A stretch of DNA of 64,000 nt, from positions 62,001 to 126,000 of the forward strand of contig UEGQ01000015.1 of the NCBI GenBank assembly GCA_900466005.1. The letters are read 5' to 3'. The position numbers and the translations under genes were made by a program. Of the stretch, positions 51,354 through 60,041 are shown piece after piece (position 1 is the first letter of the stretch; the number at the start of each line of letters is the position of its first letter). Origin of the DNA: Hyphomicrobiales bacterium (GTDB lineage: Bacteria; Pseudomonadota; Alphaproteobacteria; Rhizobiales; Rhizobiaceae). The notes beneath the pieces were generated by a model that did not search any database, was not told the origin of the DNA, and saw nothing but the letters and a program-made list of their open reading frames with translations.

Positions 51354-54300
51354 CAGGGTGCCGCCTTGACCTCCATGCGGCCGGTTGCGGTCCGCGCGGA
51401 GTATTCCGGCCGGTACATGTCCTCGACCTGCGCCGCCGGATGGGCGTAGGTGCCCGGCGTCACGGCGCGCACGACATAGGCGAGGGTGATCTCCTCGTCA
51501 TTGTCGGCAGGCCGGTCGATCGCCGCCACGAAGCGGTCGTTGCGGAATTCGAGATGCGCGGGCTCGGTCTCGCCGATCCAGTCGAAGTTTTCGAGCTGGG
51601 CGCTGTCGACGAGGCTCGGATTGTCGATCTCGAAGCCCGCCGGCAGAAGGTCGGTGATGAGGATCTGCGAGGGCCAGCTGTCGGCCTCGGTGACCGAGAG
51701 AACGACGACGTAGCGTTCGTTCTGCTGCGCTTCGGTGACGTTCGCCTCCTCGCCGTCGAGCGTGTAATAGGTGCGCTCGATGGTGAAGCCCTCGCCACCG
51801 GCGGGGGGCGCTTCCTTCGGTGCCGCGACCGTCGTCACCGCCGCGGTGATCGGCGCGCTGCTGCGGTTGGTGAGCACAACGGGCCGGGCGAGCAGTTCGT
51901 CGCCGGGAATGGTCGCCATGTAGCCGCCGGTATGGCTCGCGCCGTTGACGTCGACCTTGAGCGCATCGTCACCTTTCTGCAGGGCGCGGGCGGCGAGCAG
52001 CGTCCAGGTCTGTTCCTGGGTGCTGGTGTAGCGCTTGGTCGAAAGCTCACGGGTGACGGTCTTGCTGAGACCCGACAGGATCGGCGGCACCGGCCGGCTC
52101 TCCGCAGCGAGCGCGAGGATCGCCGCGCCGTCGCGCAGCGTGCTGCCGTAATAGTCGGCATAGTTGAAGCTGACCTTGGTCAGAACGGCCTTTTCCGTCA
52201 TGCCGGCGGCCTCGGTGAAGATCGCCTTGGAGCGCTGCCCGTCGCCGTAGAGCGCAAGTGCCGCGGCGAGATGGGCCTTGGAGAGCGGCGTCGGGAACTC
52301 GCCGAGCCGGGTGTCGGCATAGTAGCGCAGGTCGCTGATCGCCGCCCGCTTGTTGCGCGCAAGCACGTAGAGCGCATAGGCGAGCTCGTCGCCGCGGTCC
52401 TTGACGTCGATGTCGTAGCCGGTCTGGTTCTGCAGGTTGTCGAGCGCCTGGATCATCGCCTGGTCCGGCACCTCGAAATTCTGCTCGCGGGCGCGGGTCA
52501 GGAACTCGGTGACGTAGGAGTCGAGCCAGAGATCGCCGTAGCCGGGCGACCACAGGCCGAAACTGCCGCTCGAGGACTGGTAGGAAAGGACGCGGTAGAT
52601 CGCATCCTGCACGCGCTTGGTGATTTCCTCCTGCTGCGGCAGGCCGGAGACGGCCGACAGCTCGTTGAAATAGAGGAGCGGCAGGGCGCGACTGGTGGTC
52701 TGTTCGGCGCAACCGTAGGGGTAGCGGTCGAGGCTCATCAGCAGGGCAGGGATGTCGAAGCCTTCGGCCCGCATGACGTTCAGGCTGACCGAGGCATCCT
52801 GCAGGATGCTGTCGGCAAGCAGTTCTCCGTCGACGATCAGGCTCTTGCCCGCGGCAATCGTCAGCGAGCGGCGCTCGGCGACCGGCAGCGTGGCTGGACG
52901 GACCGGGATTTCCAGCGACTGGTCAATGGAAAGTCCGGCGCCGGTGAGCGCGATGTCGATGCGTCCGGTCCCCGCCTCCGTACCGGTGAGGGGCAGGTTG
53001 ATCGCGGTCTTCCCGCCCTGGGTCAGGTTCACCGTCTGGCTGGCGGCCGAGGTGTCGACCGCGAGCGCGGTGTTCGTCGTCACCTCAAGCTGGTAGTCGC
53101 CGGACGGCGCGTCGGTTGCGGTGATCTCGAGCCTCAGGCGGCTCTCGTCGCCGGGGCTCAGGAATCGCGGCATGCTGGCGGTGACGACGACCGGATCGCG
53201 AATGACGACATCGGTGCTGGCGTGTCCGACGCCGGTCTTGCTCCAGGCGACCGCCATGACGCGGGCGGTGCCGTTGAACTGCGGAATGTCGAAGCTCACT
53301 TCCGCCTTGCCTTCGCTGTCGAGCTTCAGAGGTCCGGAGAAGAAAGCGACCAGTTTTTCGGTCGGCGGCTTGCCCTGCAGCGGCATCTGCGCGCCGTCGC
53401 CACCAGTGCGAAGCCGGCCCATGGCGCCGAGCGAGCCGTCGATCAGCCGCCCGTAGAGGTCGCGGATCTCAAGGCCGAGGCGGCGCTGGCCGAAATACCA
53501 GCCCTCCGGATCGGGCGCTTCGTAGCGCGTCAGGTTCAGGATGCCGACGTCGACGGCAGCGACCGTGACATAGGCCTCCTCGCCGATGCCCGCACCCTTC
53601 ACCTGAACGGGAATGGTGAGCGGCTGGCGCGGCAGCGTCTTTTCCGGCGGCGCGAGGCTGACCTCGAGCTTGTTGGCACCCGGATCGACGGCGAGCCAGC
53701 TGACGCCGATCGCCCGCATCGGCATGCGGCTTTCCTGGGCCTCGCCGGGGCGGAAGAGGGTCGCCGTGACATAGGCGCCGGCGCCCCATTTGTCGGTGAC
53801 CGGCAGGTCGACCTCGCCACCCTCGGCGGGAATGGTCGCCGTCTGTGTGGTGATCAGGTTGTCGGTGCCGACCGTCACCAGAAGCTCGCCGGCGAAGCGC
53901 GGCGATACCTTGAGCTTGGCCGTCTCGCCGATCGCGTAGGTTTCCTTGTCGAGGCCGATTTCCAGCGCGTCGGGCGTTTCCGTCGAGCTTGCCTCGACGT
54001 ACCAGCCGGCCTCGAACTCGACGCTGCTCGCCGGGCCGTCGGCAACCGCGGACTCGATCTCGAGACGATAGCGTCCCCAGGCGACGGGCACCGAGATCGC
54101 GGCGCCGTCGGTGGTGATGTCGACGGTGCCGTCGGCGATCTGCTTGGTGGTGATGATCGGTTCATAGGTCCAGGAGCTTCCGTCCCGGTACCATTGGTAG
54201 TTGCGCTCGAGATTGACGAGGCGCCACTTGGCACCCTGAAGCGGTTGCTTCTTGCCTTCCGCGTCGATCGCGATCACGTGGAAGCGGGCCTGCGTGTTCT

Positions 54301-56803
54301 CGGCGAGATCGCCGGAGAATTCCGGCTTGATGCCGATCATCGGGCCTTCCGGACGGACCGGCAGGGTGAGGGTGCGCTCGATGGCGCGGCCGCCGCCTTC
54401 CTGCATCCGCACGACGACGTCGGCATTCAGCATCTGCGTCGTCGAGGGTACCTCGTCCAGCGACACTTCGAAGCTCGCCTTGCCTTCCTCGTCGAGGACC
54501 GGCAGGTCTTCGAGCGTCAGACGGGTCTCCTCGTCCGTCTCCTCGTCCACGAGCCCGAACTGGTAGTTCTCGAAGGCGGTGCTGGTGCGGCTGCGCTTCA
54601 GGTTGACCTCGCCTTCGAGGATCAGGCCCGCCGCCGGCGCGCCGTAGAGATAGCGGCCGTCGACGTCGACGGTCACCGGCGTGCCGATCGCGATGTCCTT
54701 CGCCTCGCTCGTCAGGTCGAACTCGGTGCGGTCGGGCACGAAATCGTCGACGAGGAACTGTTTCTGGCCGATCGCCGCCTTCTTGGGGTCGGTGTAGATC
54801 TGCATGGTCCAGGTGCCGCGCATGGCGCTTGCGAGCAGCGGCAGGTCGACCGCATAGCCGCCGAGCGTCGAGTCCGTCTCGACCATGCGGCGGTATTCGA
54901 CGCCGTCGGGCCGCGTGAAGACGAAGGTGAGCGGCAGGTCGGTGATGGCGCTTGCGCCGGTATCGCGGGCAAGGGCGGCCGCATGAACCGTCTCGCCGGG
55001 GCGGTAGATACCGCGTTCCGTCCAGGGCAGGATGTCTATCGCGCCCGGCGCAGGGCGGCCGGTGACGCCGCGGTCGGAGAGGTCGAAGCCGGCCCGTTTC
55101 ATGTCGAGGAAGACATAGTCGTCCTCGCCCTTCTTCGCGGTGATCGCGGCGGGCGCGAGTGCCGCTCCGCCACGGATCAGCCCGGCGTCGAAACGGGCGT
55201 GGCCGTCGGCATCGGTCACCGCCGTGCCGAGGACTTCGTTGTTGGTCGCCAGCAGTTGCAGTTCGACGCCGGAAAGCGGCTTTGCACTTGCCAGCGACCG
55301 GGCGAAGACGTTCAACCCGTCCGTGCCGGCAAAGGTCTGCAGTCCGATGTCGGAGACGAGGAACCACTGCGTGGCGCGCTGGTTCCAGTCCTCGACACGG
55401 CTGCCGGCGGCGGCCGCCGTCAGGACATAGATGCCCGGCTGGCGCTTCGGCAGGGCCTCGTCGACGGGGAAGCTCGTCACGACGTCCTTGTTGAGTTCGC
55501 TGGTGATCTCGATCTTGCCCTGCCAGACGAGTTCGCCGGATTCGTCCTCGATGCGGCTCGCATCATAGCCGTCGAGCTGGGTCAGGAATTTCGACTGCGC
55601 GAGCATCGGGGCGATGTTGCGCTCGCCGATACGGTAGAGTTTCAGGTCGGCGCTGTCGGTGTTGACGGAGACGATCGGAATGCCGCGGCGGGCGGTGGAC
55701 GGCAGGACGAAACTGTCGCCGGTGAAGCGGACGGTCGGCGAACGGTCGCGGACGTAGATCGAGAGGTCGACCTGCGAGAGCAGCGGCTCGTCGACGGAAG
55801 AGGGCAGGCCGGCACGCAGCGCGAGCGTGTAACGGGCGCCATGCTGCAGGCCCTCGACGCAGATCTGGTTGTCCTTGGCCTCGACCGCCTTGGCCGGAGC
55901 GCCGTCGAGGAGGACGAAGGGCGCATAGTCGACGCCGCGCTTGACGAGCGGATCGGAGAACTGGACGCAGGCACGCGGGGTCGCGCTGTCGGTATCGATC
56001 GTATGTTCGACGACGCGGAAACCCTTGGTCTCACGCAGTTCGTTGTAGGCGGTCTGGACGGTCTTCGCCGTCACCAGCGCGAGGCTCGCCTTGTAGGAGC
56101 TGAGCGCGGCGCGGTAGTTCTCGCTGTTCTCGAAGGCCTTGGCGAGTACGGCAAGCACGTCGGCACGCGCCTGTGCGGTGCGGGTGAGCTGATAGCCGTT
56201 GAGCGCCATCGCGGCGGCCTCGGCGGCAATGTCCGTCCGGCCGGTGACGGCATTGAGCGAGCGGGCGGTTTCCGTCCAGAGGCCGGCATCGTCCGGGGTG
56301 ACGGAGAGTGCCGCCTTGAAGACGGCGAGCGCCGAATCGTAGTTGCCGGCGGAGAGTTCGCTGTTGGCGAACATCAGGAGGCCGGCCTGCCCGAGCTGCT
56401 CCTGCTCCTCGGTGATCGAGAGATTGTCGCGCATCGCCTGCGCATCCTGGCGCAGCTGGTCCGAGAGGAAGGGCAGACGGGACGGTGCGCCGATGTCCGG
56501 CTCGGCGGCGGTGACGATCTTGCCGGCGATGGCGCCGGGGAAGGTGTCGAGACGGCTGAAGTCGGATTTCAGGAAGCACCACTTCACCTTCGGATTGTAG
56601 GTGAACGCGCGGCAGGACTGGTCGGCGATGCAGCTCTCCCGGCACTGGTCGAGGGAGACGTTCTGCTCGGTCCTGAGATCGAACCCGAAATAGTCGCCGT
56701 CCTTGGTGATGACGACCGAGCGCGTCGGCTCGGCGGAGCCGGCCGTAAGGGCCGAACTCAAGAGGCTGAAGGCAAAAACGAAGAAACCGATAGACTTGCG
56801 CAT
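51353..56803 (-). CDS. bacterial alpha-2-macroglobulin with an N-terminal PAN domain
   Basis: A 1816-residue periplasmic protease trap. A signal peptide (about residues 1-24; no lipobox cysteine) is followed by a PAN/apple-like module with its cysteines (QCRESCIADQSCRAFTYNPK). A TPR-like stretch and many immunoglobulin-like MG domains come next, then the thioester motif CAEQ (about residues 1365-1368) in the thioester domain. It acts by covalently trapping proteases that enter the periplasm. The ATG at 56803 is chosen because GAGGGGG lies seven bases upstream; the ATG at 56809 is too close. Its stop overlaps pbpC. Confidence 0.94.
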   Translation of the reverse strand: MRKSIGFFVFAFSLLSSALTAGSAEPTRSVVITKDGDYFGFDLRTEQNVSLDQCRESCIADQSCRAFTYNPKVKWCFLKSDFSRLDTFPGAIAGKIVTAAEPDIGAPSRLPFLSDQLRQDAQAMRDNLSITEEQEQLGQAGLLMFANSELSAGNYDSALAVFKAALSVTPDDAGLWTETARSLNAVTGRTDIAAEAAAMALNGYQLTRTAQARADVLAVLAKAFENSENYRAALSSYKASLALVTAKTVQTAYNELRETKGFRVVEHTIDTDSATPRACVQFSDPLVKRGVDYAPFVLLDGAPAKAVEAKDNQICVEGLQHGARYTLALRAGLPSSVDEPLLSQVDLSIYVRDRSPTVRFTGDSFVLPSTARRGIPIVSVNTDSADLKLYRIGERNIAPMLAQSKFLTQLDGYDASRIEDESGELVWQGKIEITSELNKDVVTSFPVDEALPKRQPGIYVLTAAAAGSRVEDWNQRATQWFLVSDIGLQTFAGTDGLNVFARSLASAKPLSGVELQLLATNNEVLGTAVTDADGHARFDAGLIRGGAALAPAAITAKKGEDDYVFLDMKRAGFDLSDRGVTGRPAPGAIDILPWTERGIYRPGETVHAAALARDTGASAITDLPLTFVFTRPDGVEYRRMVETDSTLGGYAVDLPLLASAMRGTWTMQIYTDPKKAAIGQKQFLVDDFVPDRTEFDLTSEAKDIAIGTPVTVDVDGRYLYGAPAAGLILEGEVNLKRSRTSTAFENYQFGLVDEETDEETRLTLEDLPVLDEEGKASFEVSLDEVPSTTQMLNADVVVRMQEGGGRAIERTLTLPVRPEGPMIGIKPEFSGDLAENTQARFHVIAIDAEGKKQPLQGAKWRLVNLERNYQWYRDGSSWTYEPIITTKQIADGTVDITTDGAAISVPVAWGRYRLEIESAVADGPASSVEFEAGWYVEASSTETPDALEIGLDKETYAIGETAKLKVSPRFAGELLVTVGTDNLITTQTATIPAEGGEVDLPVTDKWGAGAYVTATLFRPGEAQESRMPMRAIGVSWLAVDPGANKLEVSLAPPEKTLPRQPLTIPVQVKGAGIGEEAYVTVAAVDVGILNLTRYEAPDPEGWYFGQRRLGLEIRDLYGRLIDGSLGAMGRLRTGGDGAQMPLQGKPPTEKLVAFFSGPLKLDSEGKAEVSFDIPQFNGTARVMAVAWSKTGVGHASTDVVIRDPVVVTASMPRFLSPGDESRLRLEITATDAPSGDYQLEVTTNTALAVDTSAASQTVNLTQGGKTAINLPLTGTEAGTGRIDIALTGAGLSIDQSLEIPVRPATLPVAERRSLTIAAGKSLIVDGELLADSILQDASVSLNVMRAEGFDIPALLMSLDRYPYGCAEQTTSRALPLLYFNELSAVSGLPQQEEITKRVQDAIYRVLSYQSSSGSFGLWSPGYGDLWLDSYVTEFLTRAREQNFEVPDQAMIQALDNLQNQTGYDIDVKDRGDELAYALYVLARNKRAAISDLRYYADTRLGEFPTPLSKAHLAAALALYGDGQRSKAIFTEAAGMTEKAVLTKVSFNYADYYGSTLRDGAAILALAAESRPVPPILSGLSKTVTRELSTKRYTSTQEQTWTLLAARALQKGDDALKVDVNGASHTGGYMATIPGDELLARPVVLTNRSSAPITAAVTTVAAPKEAPPAGGEGFTIERTYYTLDGEEANVTEAQQNERYVVVLSVTEADSWPSQILITDLLPAGFEIDNPSLVDSAQLENFDWIGETEPAHLEFRNDRFVAAIDRPADNDEEITLAYVVRAVTPGTYAHPAAQVEDMYRPEYSARTATGRMEVKAAP

Positions 56804-56948
56804 CGACATGCCCCCTCTACGCTGTCCGTCCAGACGGCTAAAGTGTTCTGACTAAAGCGGTCGGTTGTCAATCGCGCGCATGCACAAGTCATGCGTCAGC
56901 CTTCGTCGAAAACTGGGCGAACGTTGACGTAGAGGGCGTGTCTGGCGC

Positions 56949-58184
56949 TCAACCGTGACTTGCTCGGTCGTGCAACCAGGTTTTTATGCCGGCGGCAGCT
57001 GCCTTTCCCGTGGCAAGGCAGGCGGTCAGCAGATAGCCGCCGGTCGGCGCCTCCCAGTCGATCATCTCGCCGGCGACGAAGACGCCCGGCAGTGCCTTCA
57101 GCATGTAACGCTCGTCGATGGCGTCCCAGCGGATGCCGCCTGCGGAGGATATGGCTTCGGCGATCGGGCGCGGGCGAAGCAGCGGGACCGCCAGCCGCTT
57201 GATGATTGCGGCGAGCGCTTCCGCCGTCGCCCTGCCGGCTTCCGGGACACATTCCCGGACGAGGGCGGCCTTGACGCCCGCGAGCCCGGCGCCCTTGCGC
57301 AGCCGCGTCGAGAGACTTGCCTTCGGGTCCTGTCTTGCAAGGTCGCGGGCGAGCCGTTCGCGTGGGCGTCCCGGTGCGAGGTCGAGAAGGAGGGAGGCTT
57401 GGCCCTCCCGCTCCAGCGTGTCGCGGAGGCTCGCGGCGTGGGCGTAGACGAGGCTGCCCTCGATGCCGTGGCGGCTGATCACGAATTCGCCGGGCAGCGT
57501 GCCGGAGGGCGAGGAGGCGGTGACCGCCTTGACCGGCTCGCCGGAGAAGCGCTCCCGGAAGCTCTCGCTCCAGGCGACATCGAAGCCGCAATTGGCCGGC
57601 CGGAAAGGGGCGACGTCGACGCCCTTTTCGCGAAGCGCCCCGATCCAGGTGGCGTCGGATCCCAGTCTCGGCCAGCTCGCACCGCCGAGAGCCAGGAGCG
57701 TGACCTTGCTCGCGACGCGCTTCTCCCCGTCCGGCGTTTCGAAGAGGAGGTCGCCTCCTGCAAAACCTGTCCAGCGGTGGCGGGTGCGGATCGTCACGCC
57801 CTGCGCGTCGAGCCGCCGCAGCCAGGCGCGCAGCAGCGGCGATGCCTTCATCGCCCTGGGGAAGACGCGGCCCGAGGACCCGACGAAGGTCTCCGTCCCG
57901 AGCCCTGCGGCCCAGTCGCGGACTTCTTGCGGGGTGAAGGCATCGAGGGCGGCACGGAGCCTTGGCGAAGCGTCGCCGAAACGTTCGGCAAAGCGCTCGA
58001 ACGGTTCGGAATGGGTGATGTTGAGGCCCGACTTGCCGGCGAGCAGGAACTTGCGCGCCAGGGTCGGCATGGCGTCGTAGACGGTGACCGTCCAGCCGTC
58101 GTGCGACAGAAGCTCCGCGGCGGCAAGGCCGGCCGGCCCGCCGCCGACGATCGCCACATCTGTCTGCTCCACCGAGACCACCAT
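56949..58184 (-). CDS. flavoprotein of the HI0933 / NAD(P)-FAD oxidoreductase family
   Basis: A 411-residue FAD protein. The FAD loop is VAIVGGGPAGLAAAELL at the N terminus. Further signs are LLAGKSGLNITHSE, the conserved GRVFP (near residue 104), and LLALGGASWPRLGSD. A late GGIRWDAIDER segment and GVFVAGEMIDWEAPTGGY complete the family pattern. The reaction is unknown; relatives have been tied to RNA or cofactor modification only by guess. It is nine bases from the metallo-beta-lactamase gene upstream and likely shares its transcript. Confidence 0.88.
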   Translation of the reverse strand: MVVSVEQTDVAIVGGGPAGLAAAELLSHDGWTVTVYDAMPTLARKFLLAGKSGLNITHSEPFERFAERFGDASPRLRAALDAFTPQEVRDWAAGLGTETFVGSSGRVFPRAMKASPLLRAWLRRLDAQGVTIRTRHRWTGFAGGDLLFETPDGEKRVASKVTLLALGGASWPRLGSDATWIGALREKGVDVAPFRPANCGFDVAWSESFRERFSGEPVKAVTASSPSGTLPGEFVISRHGIEGSLVYAHAASLRDTLEREGQASLLLDLAPGRPRERLARDLARQDPKASLSTRLRKGAGLAGVKAALVRECVPEAGRATAEALAAIIKRLAVPLLRPRPIAEAISSAGGIRWDAIDERYMLKALPGVFVAGEMIDWEAPTGGYLLTACLATGKAAAAGIKTWLHDRASHG

Positions 58185-58193
58185 CCGCTTCCG

Positions 58194-59783
58194 TCACTCG
58201 GCGAGGGCGCGGCGCAGCTTGCGCAGGATGACGCCGCGGGCCTTGTCGTCGGCGGCCTTCGCCAGTTCCTGCTGCAGGTCGAGGACGAGGGACTGGAAGT
58301 CGTTGTGCCAGTCGCGGTGGCCGACGCGCTCGGGGTCGATGCGCGGTTCTGGCAGCTTCTCCGAGATATCGACGGCACGCTCCGGCCTGAGTTCGAAGGC
58401 GCTGTCGAGGTGCGGCACGTTGATCATCTCCTCGGCAAGGAAGGCGGAGGCGCGCTTGCGCAGGCCGGCGATGCCGTTCTCTTCGCCATGGACGAGGAAG
58501 AGGCCGGCACGGATCGGCTGGCGCGTCCGCAGCCATGCGGCGAGTTCCCGCCCGTCGGCATGGCCGCTGTAGATGTCGAGGCGGCGAATACGGGCCCGCA
58601 CATTGATCTCGTCGCCCTGGATGCGAACGACGGACGCGCCGTCCTCGAGGATGCGGCCGAGCGTGCCGGTCGCCTGGAACCCGACGAGCAGGACCGTTGC
58701 CTCGTCGCGCCAGAGCCAGTTCTTCAGCCGGTGGCGGATGCGGCCCGCCTCGCACATGCCGCTGGCGGCGATGACGATGTGGAAGCCGCGCATCAGGTCG
58801 AGTGCCTTCGACTGCTCGACCGTTTCCGTGAAGCGCACGTTGCGGGCATGCAGCGCGTCGGCGAGGAGGTGACCGCTCTCCAGCTCGCGGGCGTGGCGAA
58901 GAAATATCTCGCTGGCGCGTGTGGCAAGCGGTGAATCGATGATGACGGGGCAGGTCGGGATCTTCTCCGACCGCATCAGGAAGACGAGGTCTGCGAGCAG
59001 TTCCTGCGTGCGTTCGACCGCGAAGGAGGGGATGAGGAGCGCCCCGTCCAGGTTATAGGCGTCGGCGACCTCGGCCCGGAGGGCCTCCCGGCGCGTGGCG
59101 TCGTTCGCCTCCTCGCGGTCGGTATCGCCATAGGTGCTCTCGCAGATCACGTAGTCCCAGCCGGACGGTGCCTCGGGATCGTATTGCAGCAGTTTGTGGC
59201 TGGGGCCGATGTCACCGGAAAAGAGGATGCGGAGCGTCTTCTCCGGCGTCTCGACCTCCATCTCGACCGAGGCCGAACCGAGGAGGTGGCCGGCGTTCCA
59301 GAAGCGGAAGCGAACGCCATCCGTCGCGTGCTGCCAGGTCTCGAGTTCCACCGGGCGCAGCAGAGTGACGGCGATTGCCGCATCGCGGGCCTCGTAGATC
59401 GGCGTCACCGGATCACGGCCGCGGCGGAGATTGCGTCGATTGAGGAATTCGACTTCGCTCTCCTGGATATGGGCGGAATCCGGCAGCATGACCGAGCAGA
59501 GGTCGATTGTTCCTCTCGTCGCATAGATCGGCCCCTGATACCCCGCCTTGGCGAGCTTCGGCAGCAGGCCGGAATGGTCGATATGGGCATGCGTGAGAAT
59601 CACCGCGTCGATCGCCGAATGGTCGAACGGGAAATCGCGGTAGTTGAGTTCCTTCTCGGTCTTCGAACCCTGGAAGAGGCCGCAGTCGACGAGGATCTGT
59701 CGCTTCCCGACTTCGAGCCGGAAGCACGATCCGGTGACGGTACCGGCAGCGCCATGAAAACGCAGGACGGGATGGTCGTTCAT
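58194..59783 (-). CDS. metallo-beta-lactamase / beta-CASP ribonuclease-type protein
   Basis: A 529-residue protein of the MBL, beta-CASP and RMMBL type found in CPSF-like and related RNases. The zinc motif is THAHIDHSG. The beta-CASP domain follows (about 220-370, with a VERTQELLADLVFLMR helix) and the RMMBL segment is LDIYSGHADGRELAAWL. GGAGGAG precedes the ATG at 59783. It probably cuts RNA. It differs from RNase J by lacking its C-terminal domain. Confidence 0.9.
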   Translation of the reverse strand: MNDHPVLRFHGAAGTVTGSCFRLEVGKRQILVDCGLFQGSKTEKELNYRDFPFDHSAIDAVILTHAHIDHSGLLPKLAKAGYQGPIYATRGTIDLCSVMLPDSAHIQESEVEFLNRRNLRRGRDPVTPIYEARDAAIAVTLLRPVELETWQHATDGVRFRFWNAGHLLGSASVEMEVETPEKTLRILFSGDIGPSHKLLQYDPEAPSGWDYVICESTYGDTDREEANDATRREALRAEVADAYNLDGALLIPSFAVERTQELLADLVFLMRSEKIPTCPVIIDSPLATRASEIFLRHARELESGHLLADALHARNVRFTETVEQSKALDLMRGFHIVIAASGMCEAGRIRHRLKNWLWRDEATVLLVGFQATGTLGRILEDGASVVRIQGDEINVRARIRRLDIYSGHADGRELAAWLRTRQPIRAGLFLVHGEENGIAGLRKRASAFLAEEMINVPHLDSAFELRPERAVDISEKLPEPRIDPERVGHRDWHNDFQSLVLDLQQELAKAADDKARGVILRKLRRALAE

Positions 59784-60041
59784 AGGCGGCTCCTCCAAAT
59801 TGCGGTTCAACAGCATCAGGATAGCCGGGGTCGGCTACCCGTCATTTGACAGGCATCAATCCCTGATAAGCCGCAAGAGGTGTTCGCGTCCACAGGCCGG
59901 AACCGGAAAACTGCCGTATTCGTGAACGGCGACTGGAGACGGTACCGAACCATTGCGGAACTTTTCCGGAAGCCTCTAGTTGAGGCCGTGCAGGCCGAGC
60001 CGCCGACCTCTACCCGTATTCCGACCACAGGGGGACCTTCC
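59784..60041. other. divergent promoter region between the beta-CASP gene and gcd
   Basis: TTGACA at 59846-59851 is a possible -35 on +, with no good -10 at 17 bases. No gene is supported in this 258-base gap. Confidence 0.3.

Noticed and set aside
51440..56851. 1803-codon open frame on + opposite the macroglobulin gene
   Set aside because: Its composition (Arg, Asp, Glu, Gly, Val repeats) is what a GC-rich gene gives when read on the other strand. The minus-strand frame has full domain structure and a thioester motif.
59846..59875. TTGACA ... TGATAA before gcd as a promoter, and an ATCAA/TTGAT pair as an FNR-type box
   Set aside because: The spacing is only about 12 bases and the half sites are in the wrong orientation for an FNR/FixK box.
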